From the NCBI GenBank assembly GCA_945872285.1, contig CAMBZR010000122.1, positions 1 through 5,566 on the forward strand: 5,566 bases of DNA, written 5' to 3'. Within the stretch, counting starts at the first letter, position 1; each line of letters opens with the position of its first letter. Both the position numbers and the translations under genes were made by a program. A model generated the notes under the pieces. It was given only the letters and a program-made list of their open reading frames with translations, made no database searches and was not told the DNA's origin. Shown here piece after piece: positions 1 through 5,565 of this stretch. This DNA is from Bordetella parapertussis. Its GTDB lineage: Bacteria > Pseudomonadota > Gammaproteobacteria > Burkholderiales > Burkholderiaceae_B.

Positions 1-435
1 AAATCGCGTTCGCTAGCGGGCTTGCGTGTGGGTTATGCGCTGGGTCATCCTGACCTGATTCAAGGCCTAGAGCGCGTTAAAAATAGCTTCAACTCCTATC
101 CTCTTGATAGCCTGGCCTTGGCCGGTGCGACTGCCGCCATCGAAGACGAAGAGTATTTTGAACAAAGCCGGCAAGCAGTCATTCGTACTCGAGCCGCATT
201 AACTGCTAGTTTGCAAGGCTTTGGCTTTGAGGTTTTGCCTTCCGCCGCCAACTTTGTTTTTGCCAGGCACCCCGCCCATACAGGCGAAAGTCTGGCCGCA
301 GCGCTTCGTGCAAAAAATATTCTCGTGCGCCATTTTAAAAAACCTCGCATCACTGAGTTTTTGCGCATCACGGTTGGCACAGACGCACAAATTGAAATCT
401 TGCTTAAGGCTGTGCAAGAAATCGTTCGGCCCTAA
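1..435 (+). CDS. hisC: Histidinol-phosphate aminotransferase, 3' part (5' end outside window)
   Basis: PLP-dependent fold-type I aminotransferase that converts imidazole-acetol phosphate to L-histidinol phosphate with glutamate as amino donor, in the cytosol. The reading frame is open from base 1 and the first codon (AAA) begins KSRSLAG, which fits the PLP-lysine signature of this family, so the first residue should be the Schiff-base lysine. [18 protein letters not shown], the VRHF strand and FLRITVGT near the C-terminus (its Arg belongs to the substrate-carboxylate region) are typical of HisC. The 144 visible codons are about the last 40% of a protein usually near 350-370 residues. The TTG at 22 is internal and is not a start. 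The stop is TAA at 433-435, followed by a 156-bp spacer before hfq. Many Burkholderiales carry two hisC copies, so this may be the copy outside the main his operon; the window cannot show that. Another aminotransferase of the same family is possible but fits less well. Confidence 0.93.
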   Translation, partial: KSRSLAGLRVGYALGHPDLIQGLERVKNSFNSYPLDSLALAGATAAIEDEEYFEQSRQAVIRTRAALTASLQGFGFEVLPSAANFVFARHPAHTGESLAAALRAKNILVRHFKKPRITEFLRITVGTDAQIEILLKAVQEIVRP

Positions 436-436
436 G

Positions 437-454
437 CGAATTGGTAACGAATTG
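437..454. repeat. 7-bp direct repeat CGAATTG, 11-bp period, after hisC
   Basis: CGAATTG occurs at 437-443 and again at 448-454, one helical turn apart, directly after the hisC stop codon. The second copy sits in a small inverted repeat, ACGAA (447-451), TTGT loop, TTCGT (456-460). This spacing suits a protein-binding site, but repeats this short can arise by chance and no function is assigned. Confidence 0.35.
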
Positions 455-467
455 TTTCGTGCTTTGG

Positions 468-483
468 CTTTACGCGCGTAAAG
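468..483. repeat. 16-bp perfect palindrome between hisC and hfq
   Basis: CTTTACGCGCGTAAAG equals its own reverse complement over all 16 bases. In RNA it could form a 6-bp stem with a GCGC loop, but no T-tract follows, so it is a poor intrinsic terminator. As DNA it looks like a dimeric operator half-site pair. It begins 32 nt after the hisC stop and covers the -35 region of the only candidate hfq promoter I found. The palindrome is certain; the role is inferred. Confidence 0.5.
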
Positions 484-496
484 ACCTAGCTATGGT
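469..496 (+). promoter_or_regulatory. Weak candidate sigma70 promoter for hfq
   Basis: TTTACG (469-474, 4 of 6 matches to TTGACA) is separated by 16 nt from TATGGT (491-496, 4 of 6 matches to TATAAT). Transcription would begin near 503, giving hfq a leader of about 90 nt. The -35 box lies inside the 16-bp palindrome, which would suit repression at that site. Both boxes are imperfect, and hfq may also be read from upstream of hisC. Confidence 0.28.
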
Positions 497-591
497 CGGG
501 AAAACCCTGTAGAGTATTGCTCTTGGATTGAGAAACCTGCATATTTTTGCAAAAGCCCAATTCGTCTCACCGCAACATACGGAGCCTGCCA

Positions 592-852
592 ATGAGCAAT
601 AAAGGACAAACCTTACAAGACCCGTTTCTGAACGCTTTGCGTAAAGAACACATCCCTGTCTCAATCTATTTGGTTAATGGGATCAAACTTCAAGGGCAAG
701 TTGAATCTTTCGACCAGTACGTAGTTTTGCTAAGGAACACTGTGACACAAATGGTTTACAAGCACGCCATTTCAACTGTTGTGCCTGCACGCGCGGTGAA
801 TCTTCCTTCGGATGGCGCTGCCGATGTTGGTACAGACGCTGCAACTGAATAA
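592..852 (+). CDS. hfq: RNA chaperone Hfq
   Basis: Hexameric Sm-like protein that binds small RNAs and mRNAs and promotes their pairing. The 86 residues follow E. coli Hfq closely: an N-terminal helix with [12 protein letters not shown], the Sm1 region [20 protein letters not shown], and the Sm2 motif YKHAIS with Lys57-His58 (E. coli Lys56-His57). Proximal-face residues Gln9 and Asp10 are present, and Tyr43 replaces the E. coli Phe42. The rim patch reads RKEH rather than RRER, so it has fewer arginines. The tail after about residue 70 is only some 16 residues, much shorter than in E. coli, and is acidic (Asp74, Asp78, Asp82, Glu86), recalling the acidic tip that self-competes with RNA. The ATG at 592 is preceded by GGAG (581-584) at 7-nt spacing and gives the family N-terminus; an in-frame TTG at 547 has no such support. 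hflX follows after 87 nt, probably in the same operon. Confidence 0.98.
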   Translation: MSNKGQTLQDPFLNALRKEHIPVSIYLVNGIKLQGQVESFDQYVVLLRNTVTQMVYKHAISTVVPARAVNLPSDGAADVGTDAATE

Positions 853-888
853 AGTGGTCCTCGGTATTTCGGTCTTATCTAAACTCTG

Positions 889-896
889 TTTTTTTT
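889..896 (+). other. T8 tract downstream of hfq
   Basis: Eight consecutive T follow the hfq stop by 36 nt. No stable hairpin can be drawn immediately upstream (only a 4-bp AAAC/GTTT stem), so it is not a convincing intrinsic terminator. In RNA, a U-tract beside the structured 904-929 element is the kind of site bound by the proximal face of Hfq. The TATAAA at 896-901 overlaps the end of the tract and resembles a -10 box, but no good -35 lies 16-18 nt upstream. Confidence 0.4.
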
Positions 897-903
897 ATAA
901 AGT

Positions 904-929
904 GACAAAGCATGTTTTCATGCTTTGTC
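904..929 (+). promoter_or_regulatory. Perfect 11-bp hairpin in the hflX 5' region
   Basis: GACAAAGCATG (904-914) and CATGCTTTGTC (919-929) are exact reverse complements around a TTTT loop; a U903-G930 wobble could extend the stem. The downstream strand is GGGGTAGGCC and not a T-tract, so this is not a terminator in the + direction; on the - strand the sequence after the stem is A-rich, so it is not one there either. The foot of the stem abuts the likely hflX Shine-Dalgarno bases (GGGG 930-933, 6 nt from the ATG). It could therefore set ribosome access to hflX, or act as a processing or stabilising element that makes hfq and hflX expression unequal. Confidence 0.7.
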
Positions 930-939
930 GGGGTAGGCC

Positions 940-2046
940 ATGCGCGCGCTGATTATTAGTGTCGATTTGGGTGCGCCCGATTATCTGGCGCATGCACAAG
1001 AATTCGCTATGCTCGCAAAGGGGGCGGGTGCGCAGGTGGTCGCAACACTGACTGCGCGCCGGCAACGGCCTGATGCCGCGTATTTTGTCGGTACAGGCAA
1101 GGTACAAGAAGGGGTCTTGCTTGCGCAAGAACTCGAGGCTGAAGTGATTTTGTTTGATCAGCCCTTATCACCGGCGCAACAACGTAACCTTGAGCGACAG
1201 TTCAATTTGCGTGTGGTTGATCGGGTGGCCTTGATTTTAGACATTTTTGCCTTGCGGGCTAAAAGTCACGAAGGCAAGTTGCAAGTTGAACTCGCTCAGC
1301 TGCAGCATTTGGCCACGCGTTTAACACGAATGTGGTCCCACCTCGAGCGTCAGCGAGGCGGGATCGGCATGCGAGGCCCCGGCGAGTCTCAGCTTGAAAT
1401 GGATCGACGCATGATCGGTGGCAAGGTTCGCCTGTTGCGCGAACGTCTTGAGCGTGTACAGCGGCAGCGCACCACGCAGCGTCGCTCGCGTGTGCGGGGT
1501 GGCACGCTTTCTGTTTCGCTAGTGGGTTACACCAACACAGGTAAGTCAACGTTGTTTAATGCCCTGACCCGGGCTGGGGCATTTGCAGCAGATCAATTGT
1601 TCGCAACGCTAGACACCACGACACGGCGTGTGTGGATAGAAGGCGCAGGGCAAATTACCCTTTCGGATACTGTGGGTTTTATACGCGACTTACCGCTTAC
1701 ACTCATCGCTGCGTTCAGGGCAACGCTTGAAGAAGCAATTCAGGCTGATCTCTTATTGCATGTGGTCGACGCGGCTAGCCCTCAGCGCGATGAGCAAATT
1801 GCTGAAGTTGATAAAGTGTTGGTCGACATCGGTGCGGCTGAAATTCCGCGGATCATGGTCTACAACAAGATCGATCTGGCAGGGCTTGAGTCACGCGTTC
1901 AGACCGATCCTCATGGTACGATTTGCAGAGTCTTTTTAAGTGCTCAACAGCGTTTGGGCTTAGATGGTTTACGTCAGGCAATTAGTCAGTTTGCTTTAAA
2001 TCTGGAAAATAATGCGACTTCTATCCAAAATATTCAATCTCAATGA
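940..2046 (+). CDS. hflX: Ribosome-dissociating GTPase HflX
   Basis: Obg/HflX-family translational GTPase that binds the 50S subunit and splits stalled 70S ribosomes during stress such as heat. The 368 residues are complete. The N-terminal HflX domain (about 1-130) carries FVGTGKVQE at 49-57. A linker with the signature RGGIGMRGPGESQLEMDRR (139-157) and a basic coiled segment (about 158-186) follow. The G domain (about 189-352) has G1 GYTNTGKS (196-203), the G2 region LFATLDTTTRR (220-230), G3 DTVG (243-246), G4 NKID (309-312) and G5 SA (334-335). E. coli HflX is about 426 residues; the shorter form is normal for betaproteobacteria. An in-frame TAG at 934-936 rules out any nearby upstream start. 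Two switch-region residues differ from E. coli: Thr226 in place of Pro, and Leu253 where LPH is usual. The last 35 nt overlap hflK, which implies translational coupling. The old link of HflX to lambda lysogeny comes from its operon neighbours HflK and HflC. Confidence 0.97.
   Translation: MRALIISVDLGAPDYLAHAQEFAMLAKGAGAQVVATLTARRQRPDAAYFVGTGKVQEGVLLAQELEAEVILFDQPLSPAQQRNLERQFNLRVVDRVALILDIFALRAKSHEGKLQVELAQLQHLATRLTRMWSHLERQRGGIGMRGPGESQLEMDRRMIGGKVRLLRERLERVQRQRTTQRRSRVRGGTLSVSLVGYTNTGKSTLFNALTRAGAFAADQLFATLDTTTRRVWIEGAGQITLSDTVGFIRDLPLTLIAAFRATLEEAIQADLLLHVVDAASPQRDEQIAEVDKVLVDIGAAEIPRIMVYNKIDLAGLESRVQTDPHGTICRVFLSAQQRLGLDGLRQAISQFALNLENNATSIQNIQSQ
2004..2011 (+). promoter_or_regulatory. 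hflK ribosome-binding site inside the hflX coding end
   Basis: GGA (2004-2006) lies 5 nt before the ATG at 2012, inside the last codons of hflX. An in-frame TAA at 1997-1999 means no earlier hflK start is possible nearby. Ribosomes finishing hflX at 2046 pass over this site, which suggests that hflK is opened or re-initiated by hflX translation. Confidence 0.6.
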
Positions 2047-3298
2047 CCCCGGCTGGGGTCGTGGACAAGGCGGTAATGGCTCAGAGCCTCCTAAGCGGCC
2101 GCCTCAGGGCAATGGTCCGCCGGACTTGGATCAAGTCTGGCGTGACGTCAGCAACCGGCTAAGTGCGTTATTTGGGCGCGGTAATGGCGGCGGGTCGCGT
2201 CCGAACCCAACGCCTGGCATGGGTGGTCCAACACCGCGTCAGTCAAAAATTGGTTTGGGTGTGATTGCTGCCGGCGCAATAGCCTTGTGGCTGATCAGCG
2301 GTTTTTTCATCGTGCAAGAGGGGCAGGTGGCTGTCCTCACGCAGTTCGGTAAATACAAAAGCACGGCGCAGGCGGGCTTTCAGTGGCGCATGCCCGCACC
2401 GATTCAAGGCCACGAGATGGTCAATATCTCGCAGCTACGGACGTTTGAGGTTGGATTTCGTGGCAATGCGCGCAATCGTGTTTTGCCTGAAGCCTTGATG
2501 TTGACCGAAGACGAAAACATCGTCGATGTGCAGTTTGTGGTGCAGTATCGGCTGCGCGCAGATGGTGCGCCAGACTACATCTTTAAAACCAAAGATCCTG
2601 ACGAATCCGTGCGCCAAACTGCCCAAGCTGCCATGCGCGAAGTGGTTGGTAAAAAACCAATGGACAAAGTCCTATACGAAGAACGCGCAGCGATCGCCGT
2701 TGATGTTCAAAAACTGATGCAGGTGATTCTTGACCGCTACAAAACTGGCGTCCAAGTGAGCAGCGTGGCGATCCAAAACGTACAGCCCCCCGAGCAAGTT
2801 CAGGCCGCCTTTGATGATGCAGTGAAGGCCGGACAAGATCTAGACCGTCAAAAAAATGAAGGTCAGGCTTACAGCAATCAGATTGTGCCAATGGCTGCGG
2901 GTCAAGCGTCGCGCATGCTTGAGCAGGCCGAGGGTTATCGGGCACGCGTGGTGGGTACGGCAACGGGTGATGCTGCGCGTTTTGGTAGCGTGCTAGCCGA
3001 ATACAGTAAAGCCCCCGAGGTAATTCGCGAACGCATGTATCTTGAAACCATGCAGCAAATGTTTGCCAACGCCAGTAAGGTGCTGATTGATACTAAAGGT
3101 TCAAACAATATGTTGTATTTGCCGCTAGACAAAATCACGCAGCAATCTGCACAAGATCCCGCGCGGGCTGCAGCGGGTTCGGCGATGTCACAAGTGCCCG
3201 CGATTCCTCCGCTAACAGCCCCGTCTGGCACTACGCCCGTTCGCCCCGCAGTGTCCGGTTCATCAAATTCACTGACGCGTGATCGCGGCAGTCGCTAA
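2012..3298 (+). CDS. hflK: FtsH protease modulator HflK (SPFH/band 7 family)
   Basis: Inner-membrane SPFH protein that assembles with HflC into a large cage around FtsH hexamers and restrains proteolysis of membrane substrates; in E. coli the pair also affects lambda CII stability. It has 428 residues (E. coli 419). The N-terminal segment 1-78 is cytoplasmic, rich in Gly, Pro and Asn (FNLNDPGWGRG at 7-17, typical of HflK) and contains an aromatic patch, DLDQVWRDVSNRLSALFGR. One membrane span lies at about 80-100. The SPFH domain runs from about 100 to 270 (EGQVAVLTQFGKY, then ENIVDVQFVVQYRL). A helical, coiled-coil-prone segment follows at about 270-345, and then a low-complexity Ala/Pro/Ser/Thr tail from about 378, which is normal for the family. 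It begins inside hflX and ends 14 nt before hflC, so HflK and HflC are probably made together. Confidence 0.97.
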   Translation: MRLLSKIFNLNDPGWGRGQGGNGSEPPKRPPQGNGPPDLDQVWRDVSNRLSALFGRGNGGGSRPNPTPGMGGPTPRQSKIGLGVIAAGAIALWLISGFFIVQEGQVAVLTQFGKYKSTAQAGFQWRMPAPIQGHEMVNISQLRTFEVGFRGNARNRVLPEALMLTEDENIVDVQFVVQYRLRADGAPDYIFKTKDPDESVRQTAQAAMREVVGKKPMDKVLYEERAAIAVDVQKLMQVILDRYKTGVQVSSVAIQNVQPPEQVQAAFDDAVKAGQDLDRQKNEGQAYSNQIVPMAAGQASRMLEQAEGYRARVVGTATGDAARFGSVLAEYSKAPEVIRERMYLETMQQMFANASKVLIDTKGSNNMLYLPLDKITQQSAQDPARAAAGSAMSQVPAIPPLTAPSGTTPVRPAVSGSSNSLTRDRGSR

Positions 3299-3312
3299 GC
3301 AGAGGACAGATC

Positions 3313-4185
3313 ATGAAAAGATTGTTTCCCCTGTTGATCGCTCTGGTCATCGCCCTGATTGCCGTGTCTTCTTCTGTGTTTGTTGTGCGCGAGCGCGATT
3401 ACGCAGTGGTGTTTGCACTGGGTGAAGTTACAAAAGTGATCTCAGAGCCCGGTTTGTACTTTAAATTGCCGCCGCCGTTTCAAAACGTTGTGACGCTCGA
3501 TAAAAGACTGTTAACGATTGATGCGCAAGACGCCGAACGTATTCAAACCTCAGAAAAGAAAAATCTGCTGATTGATTCGTTTGTTAAGTGGCGCATTGCC
3601 GATCCTAAGCTTTATTATGTAACCTTTGGTGGCAACGAACGTGCAGCACGCGAGCGTTTGCAAGCTCAGATTCGTGATGCGCTTAACGCTTCAGTCAATA
3701 TCCGAACCGTTAAAGACGTGGTGTCGCTTGAGCGTGAAGTGATCATGAACGAAGTGCTTTCAAACGTAGTTAAGCGCGCCGAAGTCCTAGGCGTACAAAT
3801 CGTTGACGTGCGTTTAAAGCGCATCGAATTTGCCCCCGAGATCTCAGAGTCGGTTTATCGTCGGATGGAATCCGAGCGTCTGCGTGTGGCTAATGAAGCT
3901 CGCTCAATTGGTGCTGCCGAAAGTGAAAAAATTCGGGCTGAAGCTGATCGTAAGCGCGAGCAGATCGTAGCCGAAGCCTATGGCCGCGCTCAAGCGATCA
4001 TGGGTGAGGGCGATGCGGTTGCCGCAGGTATCTATGCCAAAGCGTACGGTGCCGATTTAAGCTTTTATAGCTTTTATAAGAGTCTTGAAGGCTATCGTGC
4101 TGCCTTTGGCAAGCAAGGAGACGTTTTGGTTGTTGACCCAACGTCTGAGTTCTTCAGATACCTTAAGTCATCGTCTGGTAAGTAG
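3313..4185 (+). CDS. hflC: FtsH protease modulator HflC (SPFH/band 7 family)
   Basis: Partner of HflK in the periplasm-facing SPFH assembly that surrounds and modulates FtsH. It has 290 residues. An N-terminal signal anchor lies at about 4-24 with almost no cytoplasmic part. The SPFH domain follows (VRERDYAVVFALGEV at 25-39, EPGLYFKLP at 45-53, NLLIDSFVKWRI at 84-95). A charged coiled-coil spans about 183-230 (RMESERLRVANEARSIGAAE), and GEGDAVAAGIYAKAYG at 231-246 and FFRYLK at 280-285 are typical HflC sequences. E. coli HflC is 334 residues; most of the difference is an insertion in E. coli after the LEV-type segment near residue 145, absent here as in other betaproteobacteria. The ATG has a good Shine-Dalgarno AGAGGA (3301-3306) at 6-nt spacing. 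Many relatives have a small DUF2065 membrane-protein gene between hflC and hisZ; none is present here. Confidence 0.97.
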   Translation: MKRLFPLLIALVIALIAVSSSVFVVRERDYAVVFALGEVTKVISEPGLYFKLPPPFQNVVTLDKRLLTIDAQDAERIQTSEKKNLLIDSFVKWRIADPKLYYVTFGGNERAARERLQAQIRDALNASVNIRTVKDVVSLEREVIMNEVLSNVVKRAEVLGVQIVDVRLKRIEFAPEISESVYRRMESERLRVANEARSIGAAESEKIRAEADRKREQIVAEAYGRAQAIMGEGDAVAAGIYAKAYGADLSFYSFYKSLEGYRAAFGKQGDVLVVDPTSEFFRYLKSSSGK

Positions 4186-4214
4186 CTCTCGAGGGCTATG
4201 GGCAGACCTTGCAA

Positions 4215-4244
4215 GAGCCTCAAGCGGTTTGACGCCTGAGGCTC
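4215..4244 (+). other. Imperfect 12-bp hairpin after hflC
   Basis: GAGCCTCAAGCG (4215-4226) pairs with CGCCTGAGGCTC (4233-4244) in 11 of 12 positions, with one A-C mismatch and a GTTTGA loop, starting 29 nt after the hflC stop. No T-tract follows, so it is not a classic intrinsic terminator. It may protect the 3' end of the hfl mRNA, or pause polymerase ahead of Rho-dependent termination. Confidence 0.5.
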
Positions 4245-4273
4245 AGCGCGTGTAAGACGCAAGAGGCCGAGCT

Positions 4274-4301
4274 GTAACAGGGCTGCCATAATAGGTATAA
4301 T
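4274..4301 (+). promoter_or_regulatory. Candidate sigma70 promoter for hisZ (perfect -10)
   Basis: The -10 box TATAAT (4296-4301) matches the consensus exactly. GTAACA (4274-4279) is a 4 of 6 match to TTGACA at 16-nt spacing; TGTAAC gives 17 nt with a poorer match. Transcription would begin at about 4307-4309, leaving a leader of roughly 93 nt before hisZ. This is the strongest promoter-like sequence in the window and suggests that hisZ, and probably the next gene, is transcribed independently of the hfl genes. Confidence 0.6.
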
Positions 4302-4307
4302 ACGATG

Positions 4308-4367
4308 TAAGCTTTAACGATTGTTCTGGCGGCTTGCTGGGCTTACGCCCCAAGCCGCTTTTCGTTT
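4308..4367 (+). ncRNA. Possible short leader RNA from the hisZ promoter
   Basis: If transcription starts at about 4308 and stops at the terminator-like hairpin ending in the T-rich stretch 4359-4367, a transcript of about 55-60 nt results. It could be an attenuated hisZ leader or a small RNA. There is no leader-peptide ORF with a run of His codons, so a classical his attenuator is not supported. Existence is inferred only from the promoter and hairpin positions. Confidence 0.22.
4329..4362 (+). terminator. Intrinsic-terminator-like hairpin in the hisZ leader
   Basis: GCGGCTTG (4329-4336) pairs perfectly with CAAGCCGC (4351-4358). After a two-base CT bulge, GGGC (4339-4342) pairs with GCCC (4347-4350) around a TTAC loop. 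TTTT (4359-4362), then CG and TTT, follow. This has the shape of a Rho-independent terminator with a short T-tract. It lies downstream of the TATAAT promoter and 39 nt before the hisZ start, so it could end transcripts coming from hflC, attenuate hisZ, or both. Confidence 0.6.
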
Positions 4368-4394
4368 GGGCGACACTTTTTAAACTTTTAGATT
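4366..4394 (+). promoter_or_regulatory. Weak second promoter candidate giving a leaderless hisZ mRNA
   Basis: TTGGGC (4366-4371) and TAGATT (4389-4394) are separated by exactly 17 nt, but match consensus in only 3 and 4 of 6 positions. A start 6-8 nt after the -10 box would fall at 4400-4402, on or next to the hisZ ATG, which would fit the missing Shine-Dalgarno sequence. Confidence 0.15.
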
Positions 4395-4401
4395 TCTCCC
4401 T

Positions 4402-5565
4402 ATGAACGGTAATTGGTTATTGCCCGAAAGCCTGGCCGATATGTTGCCGGCTGAAGCGCGCCGTATCGAAGAGCTTCGCCGCCAGTTACTCGACTTGTTT
4501 CGTACCTACGGGTTCGAACTCGTGGCTCCGCCTTTGGTTGAATATATCGAGTCACTGCTCTCGGGTACGAATAATGACTTGAATTTGCGTACCTCAAAGC
4601 TTGTGGATCAATTATCGGGTCGCACCTTGGGTGTGCGCGCAGACATGACCCCTCAGGTGACGCGTATTGATGCCCATCTGCTCAATCGCGTTGGTGTCAC
4701 TCGCTTGTGCTATTGCGGCCCGGTGCTCCATGCGCGGCCGGTTGGCTTATTATCTGGCCGTGAACTTTTGCAAATCGGTGCCGAAATCTTCGGCCATCCG
4801 GGTTTTGAAGCCGATCTCGAGATTATTCGACTTGCCCTAGAAAGCACAAGACTGGCAGGTGTGCAAGCTTTGCGCCTCGATCTGTGTCACGCCGGTTTGG
4901 TGCGTAGTTTGATTGAGGCCGATGCTGCGGCGCAAGCGCGTGCCGATGAAATCATGGCGTTACTGCGCGATAAAGATTTGCCCGGGCTGGCTGATCTTGG
5001 TCAGGGGCCGGGCGCCTTATCGGCGCAAATGGTGCAAGCCTTAAGCTGGTTGCCCAAGCTCTATGGTGACCGCAATGTGCTTGAGCGGGCGCGCCAGGTC
5101 CTACCCGCCACAGCGAGTGTCGTGTCAGCGCTTGATACCCTGGCTCAGGTGTTGGGGGCGCTTGATGATGTCTCTGTGGGTGTCGATTTGGCTGACGTGG
5201 GTACCTATGGGTATCACACCGGTATCACGTTTTCTATTTACGCCGATGGCTGGCACGATGCGCTCGCGCAGGGTGGGCGCTATGACAACGTGAGCCTGGC
5301 GTTTGGGCGTGCGCGTCCGGCAACGGGTTTTAGTCTTGATCTTCGTAAGCTCTCGGGCGGTCTGTTGCCAGCGGTGCGTGCGCCGGCCGTTCGTGCGCCT
5401 GCTGGTCAAGACGCAGCACTGCGTCTTGCAATGCAAGTGTTGCGGCAGGCTGGGCACATCGTGGTGCAGGTGTTTCCGGGCGAAACTGCGACACACGATG
5501 AGTTTGTCTTTGATCGCGAACTCGTTTTGCAAAGTGGTCAATGGAAACTCCAGAAAGTAGTCTAG
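4402..5565 (+). CDS. hisZ: ATP phosphoribosyltransferase regulatory subunit HisZ
   Basis: Histidyl-tRNA-synthetase-like protein with no aminoacylation role. It pairs with short-form HisG to make an active, histidine-sensitive ATP phosphoribosyltransferase, the first step of histidine synthesis. The 387 residues are complete, with TAG at 5563-5565. Recognisable segments are [20 protein letters not shown] (4-23), [14 protein letters not shown] (78-91, where HisRS has an LRPEGT-type motif), [11 protein letters not shown] (103-113, the motif 2 region), [10 protein letters not shown] (265-274, replacing the histidine-binding RGLDYYTG-type loop of HisRS), GGRYD (291-295) and [11 protein letters not shown] (307-317, the motif 3 region). 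The HisRS anticodon-binding domain is absent. An AVRAP tandem duplication (324-333) sits in a linker. An in-frame TAA at 4381-4383, with no other start codon after it, fixes ATG 4402 as the first possible start. There is no Shine-Dalgarno sequence, only pyrimidine-rich TTTCTCCCT. A HisRS identity is less likely because of the altered motifs. Confidence 0.96.
   Translation: MNGNWLLPESLADMLPAEARRIEELRRQLLDLFRTYGFELVAPPLVEYIESLLSGTNNDLNLRTSKLVDQLSGRTLGVRADMTPQVTRIDAHLLNRVGVTRLCYCGPVLHARPVGLLSGRELLQIGAEIFGHPGFEADLEIIRLALESTRLAGVQALRLDLCHAGLVRSLIEADAAAQARADEIMALLRDKDLPGLADLGQGPGALSAQMVQALSWLPKLYGDRNVLERARQVLPATASVVSALDTLAQVLGALDDVSVGVDLADVGTYGYHTGITFSIYADGWHDALAQGGRYDNVSLAFGRARPATGFSLDLRKLSGGLLPAVRAPAVRAPAGQDAALRLAMQVLRQAGHIVVQVFPGETATHDEFVFDRELVLQSGQWKLQKVV

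Noticed and set aside
547..591. Upstream TTG start that would extend Hfq by 15 residues
   Set aside because: The extension does not resemble any Hfq N-terminus, and ATG 592 has GGAG at 7-nt spacing and begins the conserved MSNKGQ sequence.
896..901. TATAAA as a -10 box for a separate hflX promoter
   Set aside because: It matches 5 of 6 bases, but no sequence resembling TTGACA lies 15-18 nt upstream, and the start would fall inside the 904-929 stem.
2070..2188. Repeated GCGGTAATGGC (2070-2080 and 2178-2188)
   Set aside because: Both copies are in frame in the Gly/Asn-rich N-terminal region of HflK and are explained by low-complexity coding.
2583..2963. 126-codon open frame on the - strand inside hflK
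   Set aside because: It lies entirely opposite a clear SPFH gene and its translation is Cys/Arg/Pro/Gln-rich with no recognisable domain; it is a shadow of hflK codon use.
4305..4310. ATG-TAA start-stop mini-ORF before hisZ
   Set aside because: It overlaps the predicted transcription start (about 4308), so it would probably not be in the RNA, and it has no ribosome-binding site.
5125..5541. 138-codon open frame on the - strand inside hisZ
   Set aside because: It is antisense to the well-supported hisZ and its product is Arg/Thr/His-rich with no family resemblance.
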